Part shown: positions 11,254 to 22,789 of the stretch, one piece after another | How positions within the stretch are numbered: position 1 is the first letter of the stretch | How the letters are laid out: each line of letters begins with the position of its first letter | Assembly: GCA_039105265.1 (NCBI GenBank) | Contig: JAPFFF010000004.1 | Span: 930,001-994,000, forward strand | Source: Tritrichomonas musculus | Lineage: Eukaryota; Parabasalia; Tritrichomonadida; Tritrichomonadidae | Length of the DNA stretch: 64,000 nucleotides | Reading direction: 5' to 3' | Made by a program: the position numbers and the translations under genes | Notes under the pieces: model-generated | What the model saw: the letters and a program-made list of their open reading frames with translations, nothing else | What the model was told of the DNA's origin: nothing | Databases searched by the model: none

Positions 11254-11452
11254 AATGATTAATGAACGAATGGATTGAAAATTTACCCTTAGGAATACAA
11301 TCGTGCACGCATTTCATCTGTCAATTCAGGATCAATTTCATCACTCTAATGACAAGATTAGCGAACTCAATAACGGTCAAACATGTTAATATAACACTGA
11401 TGTATAACATTTGAACTAAATCAAAAATATTTTTACTTAAGACCAAATATTT

Positions 11453-11791
11453 ATGTCAGAGATTAAGGTTTTGGAACCAGTTAAGAATGTTATTAAAGAA
11501 TTCAATACACCAGATGAGTTCAATATATATTACATGAAGAATAAGGATGAAATTGATAAACTAACGACTCATAAGTTGAATAAGATGTTCAAAATTGATG
11601 GGAATCGAATAACTAGAATGCAAGGTACATTAATGCTCAGAACTGATTATGCAGCAAAGAAAAGGATTGATAAACAAGCTTCATCTGTTGATGAATTAAG
11701 GGATAGAATTGATGAATTGCAGAGTGAGTATGATGAAATTAAAGATCGAATGAATCAATTGATTGAAATCATTAATAAACACTTTAGTTAA
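11453..11791 (+). CDS. Small Polinton protein with C-terminal coiled coil, function unknown
   Basis: 112 residues. The first 75 residues are basic and mixed; the last 35 (VDELRDRIDELQSEYDEIKD onward) show a heptad pattern predicting a coiled coil. It sits in the same orientation as the amphipathic protein, 200 bases downstream. No family was recognised. Likely an accessory or structural partner by position only. Confidence 0.5.
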   Translation: MSEIKVLEPVKNVIKEFNTPDEFNIYYMKNKDEIDKLTTHKLNKMFKIDGNRITRMQGTLMLRTDYAAKKRIDKQASSVDELRDRIDELQSEYDEIKDRMNQLIEIINKHFS

Positions 11792-11863
11792 GGTTTTTTG
11801 AACGGATTCATTTGAATCCTAAGGAACTTTGTTCCAAACCAGAACTATGTTCATTCTTGGAAT

Positions 11864-12712
11864 TTAATTATCACCACCTTCGGTGCAATTGATGATCATG
11901 TAAGGATGACTGTCTGGCTTATTATTTTTGATCGAAAGCAATTGTTGATATAGTGCATAGAATTCATCAAAATCAAGATTAGATGCTGATTGTGAATAAA
12001 TGAAGTGCAATCGTTGTTTATTGAAGCATGGAAATATGAATAACGTTGTGATTTCATTCTTAATGTGAGGTTTAATGCTTTTCCATCCTTGAATGAGTAA
12101 GAAGTAAGTAATGTTTGTATGTCTACAATGACGAATTTGTTGACTAAAGAATGATTCCTCTGATGAAAACAATTTACTGTTACTAATATCATCAAATAGA
12201 ATGAATGTATGTAAGTAAGGTTTACTGAAGTCATTAATGTGTAAAGCATCGAATAAAGCTTCACGTTGTTCATCAATGATTTTGTCTTCTAAATGTTCAC
12301 GAAGAATGAGATAGTATAGATTCTTTGCAGCAATGAGAGTTTTAATGAATTCAACTGAATCCTTTTCACTAATGGTAACATAAGGCATTCGAATCATTTG
12401 CTTCAATGATTGAAAGGATTTATCGTTTTCATCACCGTTTTTAGTAACGTAAATCAATAAATGATGTGTATTTAATAGAGATATCTTAATGATTTCCTCT
12501 AATGCTATCACTGTTTTACCCAATGATTGTTTACCAACGATGACATTCACTGAATTGTAACGAACTTTGATATCTTGATGTATTGGTTTAATTAATGAAT
12601 TACTGGTTTCATTAGATTTGGACTTTAATGTATCATTAACTTTGTCTCTAATGAATGATAAATTGTATGAAGGTTCTGTCGTCATAAATGTGTTTTCATC
12701 AAAAATAAACAT
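11864..12712 (-). CDS. Polinton packaging ATPase (A32/FtsK-HerA type), fossil part
   Basis: 282 residues. A Walker A-like loop, VGKQSLGKTVIALEEI, lies near residue 60, followed by a strand ending in acidic residues (HTFILFDDISNSKLF) about 110 residues later, fitting Walker B. A glutamine-containing segment (FSQQIRHCRHTNITYFLLIQGW) resembles the sensor region of A32-like ATPases. In the family this enzyme drives genome packaging into the capsid. The frame looks whole. Confidence 0.75.
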   Translation of the reverse strand: MFIFDENTFMTTEPSYNLSFIRDKVNDTLKSKSNETSNSLIKPIHQDIKVRYNSVNVIVGKQSLGKTVIALEEIIKISLLNTHHLLIYVTKNGDENDKSFQSLKQMIRMPYVTISEKDSVEFIKTLIAAKNLYYLILREHLEDKIIDEQREALFDALHINDFSKPYLHTFILFDDISNSKLFSSEESFFSQQIRHCRHTNITYFLLIQGWKSIKPHIKNEITTLFIFPCFNKQRLHFIYSQSASNLDFDEFYALYQQLLSIKNNKPDSHPYMIINCTEGGDN

Positions 12713-12844
12713 TAATATTGAGCTTAATTGTTAATATGATGATTGAGAATGAATTTATTGTGGTGGTGCTAAAGCATTTGGTATCATGAATTCTCCTCCT
12801 TCACGTTGATAAGTAGGGTTATTAATTAATGCATTCTGATGCGC

Positions 12845-13936
12845 TCAATCAACTAATTGAGTTAATGTAGTAGTAACGTCATGAGTTAATGCAGTTTTCT
12901 GATCTTCACTCCATTGATCACTAGTGTAATTGAGTCTGAATATCATATCATCAACGGTTTGATCAATTTCACCAGCACATGATTTCTTAATTTTTGCAGC
13001 AGATTTTTCATTAGTGACACCATATTTTGTATACAATGGATGAAGAACTGTTACATTCCAAAAGTCAGCAATAGCTTTTGCAGAAACTTGTAACCTTAAT
13101 TTCTTCGGAACTTCACAAATTTGAAGTGCACCATCAATGAATGGACCAGCTACATATTTACGGAATCTATTATATGAAGACATTCGTTTTGGTTCCTTAA
13201 TTCTGTATTTAGATAAATCATAACCGGCAAACTCAATTGGATTCTTATTGTAAGAAGAAACGTTACCACATAAACTAACATTACTGTTTTTATCATCGTA
13301 AGTAACATTGTACAATTGCTTTCTGAAATCATTAAATGAATGTTTGTGACGAGATTCACGAGTTTGGTATTTATTGTAATAAGCTAATGTTTCAGGATAA
13401 TTTCTAGCTTTAGTTGTATAACCATTGATATACATTGGTTCTCCCTTACGATTTGATATAACGACATCAGGAATACCATCATTATTTATATCAGTCAAGT
13501 TTTGTAATGAAGCTGGTGCATTAGGATTACGTTTATTGAGTTTCCATGGTGAACTTGGATTAGCTGCATTATGTTTAGTAATTAAATCCTCTGCGCCTTG
13601 TGAAGAGATTGCATTCTTTACACGTTTGATATCACGTTGAAGGTCTAATATAATGTGTTGCAGTTCCTTCATACCAACTTTATTATTATGGCCAAATCCA
13701 CCAAATAATTGTCCATCTCTAGCGGCAGCAAGAAATCTTGAAATTAATTCAGTTTTAGCAACATTAACATCACTATCAGAGTAATGTCGGACTTCTTGAA
13801 TCGTTAATGGTTCTGGTGCATATTTATTATAAAAGTTTAACAAATCTTGAACAGACAGTGTATTTTCCATGAAATCAGCTAATTGATTAACCTGTTGTGG
13901 TTGCATTGGTATGTCGTTTTGATCTAACATTTGCAT
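12845..13936 (-). CDS. Polinton structural-type protein, unknown role
   Basis: 363 residues, the second largest frame of the fossil. It contains a calcium-loop-like stretch, DINNDGIPDVVISNRKGEPM, in the middle (D-x-N-x-D-G pattern) and is otherwise polar without membrane segments. Position between ATPase and the fossil's end suggests a minor capsid or assembly protein, but no diagnostic motif was recognised. Confidence 0.5.
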   Translation of the reverse strand: MQMLDQNDIPMQPQQVNQLADFMENTLSVQDLLNFYNKYAPEPLTIQEVRHYSDSDVNVAKTELISRFLAAARDGQLFGGFGHNNKVGMKELQHIILDLQRDIKRVKNAISSQGAEDLITKHNAANPSSPWKLNKRNPNAPASLQNLTDINNDGIPDVVISNRKGEPMYINGYTTKARNYPETLAYYNKYQTRESRHKHSFNDFRKQLYNVTYDDKNSNVSLCGNVSSYNKNPIEFAGYDLSKYRIKEPKRMSSYNRFRKYVAGPFIDGALQICEVPKKLRLQVSAKAIADFWNVTVLHPLYTKYGVTNEKSAAKIKKSCAGEIDQTVDDMIFRLNYTSDQWSEDQKTALTHDVTTTLTQLVD

Positions 13937-13984
13937 GACACCTAAAATAAAAATGAATGAAATCGAATTTATGTTTAAAATGCT

Positions 13985-14486
13985 TCAGGGTTCATCAATG
14001 ATTTGATTTCTGATTCGATTAATGTTTTGTTGATTTAAGCATTGATGAATCTCTGATGGGTAATAAACGAATTCTTTATATTCTTGAGCTTCAAAGTCAA
14101 CATTTAATACAAACATTTTTGACTTGTTCTTAGGTAAAGATCGTTTGTCAGATTCACTGAATGATATACATAATTGCTTGTCATAAATTTCAAGATTTTG
14201 TTTGTGATTAATGTATATCTTTTTGTCTTCAAAGACGAACAATTCAATGAATACAGGCTTAATGCAGAGTTTTTAATACTTGTTCTTAAATGCATCCTTA
14301 CCTTCGAAGTAAACGTTTGCTCTATTTGGTGTACATGAATGGTTTTGTTTAGTGTATTTACTAATGGTTTCAACGAATTTAGTGATTGAATTGTACGTTA
14401 ACTTTGTCATTTGTGTTGCAGTAAAAATATTTGCAATAATGGTTTCAATTATTTTCGGAATTGTTTGAAAAATAAATGACATAACG
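13985..14486 (-). pseudogene. Broken small Polinton gene(s)
   Basis: Protein-like sequence on the minus strand that is not in one continuous frame. It looks like the remains of one or two small genes at the fossil's right edge. Product unknown. Confidence 0.45.
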
Positions 14487-14593
14487 AATTTGTCATATTC
14501 GATAAATCCAAGAAAATTGCAGTAGTGTCATTGATAACGGCAAATCAAATGTAAATCAAAATTGAAGACCACAAATTACAAAATTCTGGGAAG

Positions 14594-14595
<2 letters not shown>

Positions 14596-14624
<29 letters not shown>
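14596..14624. repeat. Poly-A tract, 29 bases
   Basis: Uninterrupted A run just beyond the right edge of the Polinton fossil. It may mark the break point or be simple slippage. Confidence 0.9.
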
Positions 14625-14631
<7 letters not shown>

Positions 14632-14994
14632 TACCGGAATTCCATTTTGTACCACTACTTATCTACATTACACTACTTTTTTGATGAAGTTAAAAACTTT
14701 TGTTTTTAATATTTTATGATGATGAATGATTATATTTTTAAAATAATACTTATATATATAAATAATTTTGAAATTGTTTTTGATATATATTTTTTATTTA
14801 TGGAGATAAATATAAATTAAATTATAAAAAATACGTTATTTTAGCTCTCGCACCTCTCTCAATTGTGATATACAAATAAACTGAGTTAAAATGTAAAAAT
14901 ATATTTTAGAATAATATAAATGTGATTTATAATATATATAATAAATACAATATCATTAATATGAGGATATTACTAATATATTATCAAAAAAATA

Positions 14995-15782
14995 CAGTTG
15001 TTCCACTTTTGTAACGGAAAAATCCACTTTCGTAACAGAAAATGTAACCACTAAAATTTTCAAAATTTATTATCACCTAACTTTTTGATTTTTTATCCAC
15101 TTTCGTAACAGAATTTTCCACTTTCGTAACAGAATTTTTTTTTATGATTTTTTAAAAATTGATATTTTTCATTTTTCATTTCTTTTTTTATCGAAATCCT
15201 TTCATAATGAGAAGTTTAATCAAGAAATGATATTTATAAAGAGGTTTATTAAGTTATTAATAATAATTATGGATTTACTCAAAATTCTTTTTTTAGAAGA
15301 AAATCGTGTTTTTATAATTGTACTATAATTTAAATGAATATTAAACATGAAAAATAAAAAAAAGGATAGAAATCAAGAAATAATTAGATTATAATTTCAG
15401 ATAAAGCAAATAAAAAATCAGTATTGCATTATTATGATGAAATAAAAAACATTTGAAATGGAACTTTAAGCTTTTAAAATAACAAAAATTCTTTTTTTAG
15501 CAAAATATTTGCAATAATTATCTTCATCCATAATTTCAAATAAAATGTTGTTCCCAATAACTACTGTGTTTTCTACAATTATTTGCATTATATTAAAAAT
15601 GTAAAAACTCATTAAAAACAAAGATAATTAAATAATAAAATTTTCTGTTACGAAAGTGGAAAATTCTGTTACGAAAGTGGATAAAAAATCAAAAAGTTAG
15701 GTGATAACAAATTTTGAAAATTTTGGTGGTTACATTTTCTGTTACGAAAGTGGATTTTTCCGTTACAAAAGTGGAGCAACTG
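14995..15782. mobile_element. Tc1/mariner-type MITE, 788 bp, with ~140-bp inverted repeats
   Basis: TIRs 14995-15134 and 15643-15782 match at all but about three positions, and TA flanks both sides (14993-14994, 15783-15784). Each TIR holds four copies of a CCACTTTCGTAACAGA-like motif. The interior is AT-rich without a gene. TA target duplication and CAGT start fit the Tc1/mariner superfamily; the helper transposase is not in this window as far as can be judged. Confidence 0.85.
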
Positions 15783-16094
15783 TATTTTCAAAATTCTGAT
15801 ATTATCAAAATAATTTTTTCAAAAACTCACATTTAATTCAATTTTAAATTCAAAATTTTTATTTAGAAAAAAATAATAATTTCTTGAATATCAATAATAT
15901 AATTTATTAAAAATTATTATTATATTTCAAAGCAACATATAAATAATATAAATAGTAAATCATTTAAGAAAATACCTCAAGTAGCATAATAAAAACACTA
16001 TTTTTAATGATTTTTGGAATAAATAATCAATTTTTTAATTTATAAGATATAATAAATGAATCTGAATTCTATTTAATACTGATTAAAAAATTTA

Positions 16095-17744
16095 CCCCCG
16101 AATCTCTACAAGTGAGAAAATTTTTGTACGTTATTAGAATAAATTTTAACGAATTAAAATTGAATGAAATTGTGAGAGATAATTGAATCAGTAAACGTAT
16201 AAAAAATAAAAATGATTTATAACTAAAGAAAGAAAAAAGATTTTATTATATACATTATATATTTATTAACATTATACCAAGATACTTTGATGATATTAAA
16301 ATGAAGAAAAAAAAAAGAGGTAAAAAACAAATAATTTTAATATCCGAGTCAAATGAAAGAGATAGGTAAAAATTGAATATTGGTCAATATTATATGTCTA
16401 AAATGTTTGTTATTTATGCACTTATCAGCATTTGAAATTTTTAATTTTGGTTTTCTCTGATAATATTTTTAAAATATCCGACTAAGCTTTAAATTTCGTT
16501 AATATTGGCAAAAGAAAATATAAACTTCCTCCAAAGGTATTTGTGAATATCAAATTAAAAATTAAAAATTTTGACTTTTCTTCTCTGATATGATATTATT
16601 TGAGAGTTTTTGAAAGAACTAAAAGAGATATTAAAATGAATCACGCGGATTCTACGTTGATATCAATGGTAGAATTAAATGAATAAATAAAATTGAAACG
16701 GGCTATTAAAGGTAAAATAATAACCAAATTATTAATTTAAATTTTTGAGAAAATATAAATATGTTTGCGAAAAATAATGTTAAAATAACTGAAAAAAGAA
16801 GTGTAATATGGAAAAATGATAGAAAAGCGATTTTTTTTGAAAACAACCTCGATTAGTAAAAAATAACAATGAAATAAAAACTTAACGCTAAATGAGAACA
16901 TGAAATAAGAAAATAATATAATTTAAATGGTTTATTTATAAAAAAATTGTGTGAAAGTGGTAAAAAAGTAAATAAAGTAGTAATTGAGACAGAAAAATTG
17001 GACACGAAGCTATACAATATATAAATATGAGATAAAACATGCTAAAATTGACGATTTGAATAAAAAACTTTGAGGTTATAAGTATATTTAATTTCGAATT
17101 TTCGAAAATCAAAATTCCATTGAAATTTAAATAAAAGAGCAAAGAGATCTGGCTGTGTAGGCATATGCTATGTAGAAAAATAAGTTTTCTCGATTAAAAT
17201 TAAGATGGTGGAGAAAAAAGTAAATTTGAGCTGCTCATCTTAATAAAATTTGCCAATGTGATAATAAAATAAAAGAGAAATAAGATAAAAAGTCAAAATC
17301 GAATCAAAAAAACTGATTTTGTAAAAAAAAAAATGTTATTTGATAAAAGCGAGTAGAAATTTGTTAACTATTTGAGTAAAAAAACAAGTAATCCTTCTTA
17401 ATAAGGACCATTATTTAATTAAACATAGCTTTGATACTGAGAATTTGGGCGTTGAATAAAGAAACAATGTAAATAAAAAATATGAGTATTACAATAGAAT
17501 TACAATAGCCATGTCACTTTTTTGTTTTGTTAATATAAAAAATGCTTCTGATTTTGATTTATAAAATAAAAATTTATTCATAAAAACAATGAATTGATTT
17601 TTTTATAAATATTTAAATGCCTGGTTTGAAGGTTTTTTTAGAAAAAAATTTTTTTTATAAAGTTAACGAATTTAATAATTCTTTGCTAACTTGAAATAAA
17701 AATTCTAACGTACAAAAATTTTCTCACTTGTAGGAATTCGGGGG
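16095..17744 (+). mobile_element. 1,650-bp TA-flanked element, copy 1
   Basis: Ends CCCCCGAATCTCTACAAGTG and its near reverse complement (TIR about 39 bp, a couple of mismatches), with TA on both sides. A second copy of exactly the same length and orientation is at 38056-39705, with about a dozen substitutions and no indels seen, i.e. roughly 99% identity. No frame longer than 68 codons exists, so it is non-autonomous or carries non-coding cargo. Confidence 0.85.
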
Positions 17745-17836
17745 TATTAATTAAAAAGAATATCTAATTTTTAAGATATAATTATTTTTCAATCAAAAAA
17801 AATTTGAGAGAGTCGACCCCTTTTCTATTTATCTTA

Positions 17837-19427
17837 TTGGGTCGGTACTTCAACTAACTTTTTTTTGACCTTCAACTAACTTCAAAAATAAACGGTCACC
17901 AAAATCTCGACCTTCAACTAACTTCTTTAAAAACGGTTACAATAATTTTTGACCTTCAACTAACTTCGTTTTAAAAAGCAATCTAATCTTCACCTAATCT
18001 TTTAATTGCATTAAATGCATATAAATGTATTCATTTTCTTCCAGGGATGATTACCGTTACTAATCGGTAAACATTTAAACGTTCTCTACCGTACCTGTAT
18101 TACCTTTAAAACTGCCAGTATATGGTAATACCAGTACACTTACCGATTTACCGGGAGAAATGTTACCGGAAATGAAGTGAAACTTTCAGTAAAACATCGG
18201 TATTTTTTTTTTTGATGATATTATAACATACTTTTCAAAAAATCATTCTAAATTAAATATGTTTGAGGCTTGTTATAATGTCAAATTAGAATACCAGTTT
18301 AATTATATAATTTTAATTTATTTCATTATATAAATTCTATTTTATATTTAAGGTTCAAATCCAGTTCGTTTAGTAACCGCAAATTTTTTTGACATTCTCA
18401 AAGAATAAGATGACATGTTAAATAAAAAACGATTATTTTCATCCATTTCATATAACATGTCATAATGTTTATTTAAATTGTAAAATAAGTGTCAAAAACA
18501 AACCTACTCAATTTAAACTTTTTCAGAGACATGCAACTATTCAAATAATAAACGTTCTCTTATTCAAAAAATGACGTACTGGATTTGTACCTTAATTATC
18601 TTAAGCCAAAAAAAAAATTATAAGTGTCATAGCTTAAAATTTTAACTCAAAATTATAATTATTATATCAATATGGAATTACCGGTAATTACCAGTAATCA
18701 TAAAAAAATACATTTTACTACTTTTATGAAAAAAATCGGTATTAAATTTTTACTGGCGGTTATTTTAAACGTATTTACCGGTACATACTAAATACTCCAA
18801 AAAAAATACCAGTATTTACTGCTTACCAGTAACATTCCGGTAAACGGTAAAAACTGATCTCGGTAGCCATCCCTGTTTTCTTCTTTAATCATTGAATTAT
18901 ATAATAAATGAATTTTATGATTGAATTATTATAATATTAAGAAACAACTTCAATTCAAAATATATAATTGATTTATATATATATCATAAAAATAATATTT
19001 TCATTATTTATTTCAAATTTATTTATAAAAATTTAAAGATATTAAAAAATTAATTATAAATTTTTTTAACTTTTTGATAGAAAGATATCTTTTTATTTCA
19101 CAATTATTCAATAATAATTCAAAATTTGATGAGCAAGAAAATTACAATTTTTTTATCTTTATTTTGACATCTTTTAATTTTATCATTCTTTTGCTTAAAT
19201 AATATTTTATAACGAATTTTTTCTTGATAAATATTAACATTATCGCGAGAACTGCCAATAACATATTTGATGATAAAGATAGTTGAAGGTCGAATTGAAG
19301 TTAGTTGAAGGTCAAAAATCGCAATGACCGTTTATTACGAAGTTAGTTGAAGGTCGAAATTTTGGCGACCGTTTATTTTTGAAGTTAGTTGAAGGTCAAA
19401 AAAAAGTTAGTTGAAGTACCGACCCAA
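17837..19427. mobile_element. TA-flanked element with CTTCAACTAACTTC-rich ends
   Basis: Ends TTGGGTCGGTACTTCAACTA and its reverse complement, flanked by TA (17835-17836, 19428-19429). Four GACCTTCAACTAACTTC-like motifs sit in each end. It is split by a hAT-type element at 18042-18875, so the original length was about 750 bp. No gene is present. Confidence 0.8.
18042..18875. mobile_element. Nested hAT-type MITE rich in ACCGGTAA motifs
   Basis: Ends CAGGGATG and CATCCCTG with a perfect 8-bp duplication TTTTCTTC (18034-18041 and 18876-18883). Both ends are full of TTACCGGTA/TACCAGTA-like motifs. The same terminal 8 bases as the 1047-1547 element but different subterminal motifs. It lies inside the TA-flanked element 17837-19427 and is therefore younger than it. 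Confidence 0.9.
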
Positions 19428-19429
19428 TA

Positions 19430-20695
19430 ATATATTCAAATTTTTTTCATAATCAATAAAATCAAATTATATTTATAATCTGGCATTAAATAAGATTAAT
19501 GCTATAAAACTTAGCAAATCTTCAATTTTTCACTTTTTCTGAGGGATAAATCATCGCTTTTTCTTCTGGCATGAAAAGAACGGTAGACACTAAACCGTTT
19601 ATAATTTTTTCAAAATTTTGATTTCGAAAAACGATTGATTTTGAATATTTTAAATTTATAGTTTGAATTTTTATTAAGCACAAATATAATAAAAAATTTA
19701 ATCTATTAGATTTATTATAATTATTATTTTAAATGAGAAATTTATGTTTTTTAAAATCAGAATTGAGAACTTTACAAGATTTCCTCTCAATTTCAAATCC
19801 GTCTTTTCTCTCCAATTTCATAACAAATTTTTGAAATATTGATAAAATCATCGTTATCATATATGTATTTTCTGATGGCTAAATTTCATTGAATTTGGTG
19901 CGCTACATTTTTCGTAACAGAAATATGATTTACTTATTTAAGTTTATTTTTTTAGAAATATAAATTCCTAATGATAATTATCAATAATCAACAGGATATT
20001 TTATGTTTTGGAGCTTCATTTCATCAAATCATCAAAAAAATTATATATCTAATTTAATATACATTAGCTAAGTCCAACATTATTAGGCAAGAAATTCCAA
20101 TTTATACCAACCAAAAAGCAAATATATGATACTTTTATGATATAAATGATTAATAAAATGATTTTTATAGAAAAGTTTTAACCAAATTATTCAAAGTTAA
20201 AAATTTGCCTATTACGATCAGCATTTGAATTCAAAAGTAATTATTTTTTTATAGTAATATCTTGTTTTCTATCGCATTAAATATATCATAATTAATAATT
20301 TAATTTTATTATATGTCATTAAATAAAATATATTAATTATAATCATATTTGTTACAAATTCGATAGTTTCGACACTTCTGCATGAAAAGATGAATTTTAC
20401 AATAAATAACATATTTTTAATATTTAATGTGTATTTAAGCACATATATGATTTTGGGTCAAAAAATCAGGACATATTTTTTTTCAACTACCTTTTTTATT
20501 AGTATATTTCGACTTTTTTTAAAAAAATTCAATATTGAATTTTTTGAGTTCAGTTCGATTGATCTCAATCAATTAAATTATTTGATTTGTTAAAAGTAAG
20601 ATTTCTTGTTGGTATTGCATTAAGTCCATATTATAATGAAGTGTGATTACAATCGATGATTCATCAAAAATGCATGCTAGAAAATATTTAGAAAA
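19430..20695. other. AT-rich spacer
   Basis: No supported gene, tandem repeat or element end was seen. A 67-codon plus-strand frame near 20390 is low-complexity F/I/N-rich and is not credible. Confidence 0.5.
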
Positions 20696-22789
20696 TCATT
20701 CATAAGTTACAAATCTTCTAACCTGAACATTTGGTTCCCTACAGAAAGGACAACTATCTGAAGAATAGAATATCCTTGCTACACATTTCTTGCACAAAAT
20801 ATGCCCACATGGAATGAAGTAGCAATTTGACGGGAAAGAGTAGCAAATTGGACATAATTTTCCATTTTCAGGTGACTCATTGAAAAGTTGCACCGCCTTT
20901 GTGATCATTGTGCGACACAATGGACAATTTGTTGGCTTCGGATCGAGCTTATTCCAGCAATCTTGGCAATAGACAGAGTGTCCACAAGTAGAGAGACGGA
21001 AATCACGAATAACTTTTCCACAAGTAATGCATTTTGGTGGTTTCAGATGACCCATGAAGGTGGCATTAGGATCCTCCAATTCAGATTCAGTCAGTTGTTC
21101 AGCTTGTTCGGCTTCGAAAATCGCATTCAATTCTTCCAAGTTCAAATAACATTCGAATCCTTTTTTCTCTCCAAATAAGCAACACTTACTAATAAAGACT
21201 GGTCTTTTAGAGTTAATTTTGAAAATGTCATCGTCAATTTTCTTCTCAAATTCAGTTGGCTTAACGAAATTTGAAACAATTGATGATTTTTCTTTTTCTT
21301 TAAGAAGAACTGGATTTGTAATAGTTGGAAATGCTGAGAGCATTTTGAGAGCGTCTTTTTTGTCCCTTGCAAACCCACAACCAACAACTTGGGCATCACC
21401 TCCTCGATGAATATAACATGCGGGTTTGTGGAATGGCCCAAAAATGATGCTGTTTTCAATTGAGACATCTGAGCCAGTGTAAATCGAAAAAGTATATTCG
21501 GTTCCGTTTCCAATAAAACAATTATTAAATTTGACAGTTGATGAATCACAAATGTTGACACAATCAAGACCACAATTATCGACATAACAATTCTTAAACT
21601 GAGCATTTTCAGCATCAGTGATTTTTATACCAACATTTGTGGCATTTGTGATTGAAACATTTTCACACTTGACTGTACTACCGCTACGAAGAACAATTCC
21701 ACTTTCGTTGAGGTCTTTAATATGGAGATCTTTGATGGAACCATCACAACCGTTGACAAAAATAATGGCAGGATAATCTGATTGTGATAATGATCCGCCT
21801 GTTATTTCAATATGACTGCTTGAAGTGGCAAAAATACAGTTTCCTCGAGTATCACGAATGACTGTATCACTCATAACTAAATTGCCATTGTAAACAGTGA
21901 TGGTGGTGTCAGTGCCGTCAGATATATCACAATTCTTAACTTTAGTGTCGAAAGAATCACAGATTGTGATAGCTGGTCGTTTAAGCTGCGAAAAAGTAGA
22001 AGCTTTAACCTTTGCCTTAGAGCCGTTGTCTATGTAGATGCACGCTGATCCACAATTCTTGAATGTACAGTTTTTAACTCGAAGATCAGTACCGTCTTTA
22101 ATAAAAATACCGTGCGTTTTGGTGTCATGGAAATTGGAATCTTTGACAACAACCTTACTTCCTATTGAAAAAACAGATATGTTTTCAGTATTCGTAAATT
22201 CGCAGTTTGTAATATTTAAATTTGTGCTTTCGCTGGCAAAAAGACCCATATAATTGGAATCAATAACTTTTGAATTTGTGAAATTAACAGTAGAGGACTT
22301 GGTTGCAAAGACAACAAAAGATTTGGGTTTGTCATTTTGTAATATACAATTTTCGAAAGTAACATTAGAATTTTCAATTTCAATTCCACCTAGAAAATGT
22401 AAATTTTTAATTACCACTCTTTCAATCGAATCTATAACTATTTTTGAACAATTATAAACATAATTTGGATCATCAGGATATTTAAAATCTAGAATCATTG
22501 GAGTTCTAATTTTGATCGATAATTCAGCTTTTTTTTTCTCTCTTTTTTTAGGTTTCTGATCTTCATTATCTTCACCATCTTCACCATCATCATCTTTTTC
22601 ATCTTCTGTTTCTTCTTCAATATCATTAATACTAGATGGATAAACATTTATTTCCAAAATTTTTGAATTTGAATTATTAGAATCATCCTTTGATGTCGAC
22701 GATGAGGATTCTTCATTTTTAACATCATTTTCTTGCGGGTTAGAATCTGGAGCTTTGATATCGGAAATTTTGTTAAATTTGATTTCCAT
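20696..22789 (-). CDS. Right-handed beta-helix protein with two C-terminal RING fingers
   Basis: 697 residues. Residues 1-90 are acidic and Ser/Lys-rich (disordered). From about 100 to 470 the protein is built of short repeats of the type N-x-S-x-V-x-F-x-N-C, the parallel beta-helix (PbH1) pattern. Residues 587-625 form a canonical C3HC4 RING (C-x2-C, C-G-H, C-x2-C, C-x2-C) and 646-683 a second one with the same ligand spacing. RING-HC domains usually recruit E2 enzymes, so a ubiquitin ligase whose beta-helix binds the substrate is the natural inference. No signal peptide, so probably cytosolic. The ATG at 22789 is preceded by an initiator-like TCATAAA 21 bases upstream. Stop is TGA. Confidence 0.85.
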   Translation of the reverse strand: MEIKFNKISDIKAPDSNPQENDVKNEESSSSTSKDDSNNSNSKILEINVYPSSINDIEEETEDEKDDDGEDGEDNEDQKPKKREKKKAELSIKIRTPMILDFKYPDDPNYVYNCSKIVIDSIERVVIKNLHFLGGIEIENSNVTFENCILQNDKPKSFVVFATKSSTVNFTNSKVIDSNYMGLFASESTNLNITNCEFTNTENISVFSIGSKVVVKDSNFHDTKTHGIFIKDGTDLRVKNCTFKNCGSACIYIDNGSKAKVKASTFSQLKRPAITICDSFDTKVKNCDISDGTDTTITVYNGNLVMSDTVIRDTRGNCIFATSSSHIEITGGSLSQSDYPAIIFVNGCDGSIKDLHIKDLNESGIVLRSGSTVKCENVSITNATNVGIKITDAENAQFKNCYVDNCGLDCVNICDSSTVKFNNCFIGNGTEYTFSIYTGSDVSIENSIIFGPFHKPACYIHRGGDAQVVGCGFARDKKDALKMLSAFPTITNPVLLKEKEKSSIVSNFVKPTEFEKKIDDDIFKINSKRPVFISKCCLFGEKKGFECYLNLEELNAIFEAEQAEQLTESELEDPNATFMGHLKPPKCITCGKVIRDFRLSTCGHSVYCQDCWNKLDPKPTNCPLCRTMITKAVQLFNESPENGKLCPICYSFPSNCYFIPCGHILCKKCVARIFYSSDSCPFCREPNVQVRRFVTYE

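Larger units (their letters stand above)
9239..14486. mobile_element. Fossil Polinton/Maverick fragment, capsid and packaging part
   Basis: A 5.2-kb block, visibly less AT-rich than its flanks, carries a double-jelly-roll-type major capsid protein, a packaging ATPase, a second large structural-type protein and several small genes. This set is typical of the morphogenesis module of Polintons, which are abundant in trichomonads. No protein-primed DNA polymerase, integrase or terminal inverted repeats are visible, so it is an incomplete, immobile copy. Most frames are still open; the 14.0-14.5 kb end looks broken, with about one or two breaks. The open frames suggest a relatively young fossil. 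Confidence 0.8.

Noticed and set aside
14596-14624. Poly-A tail of a retroposed copy next to the Polinton fossil
   Set aside because: No flanking duplication or retroelement sequence; simple slippage is as likely.
20390-20593. 67-codon plus-strand gene
   Set aside because: F/I/N/L-rich, AT-driven frame without context.
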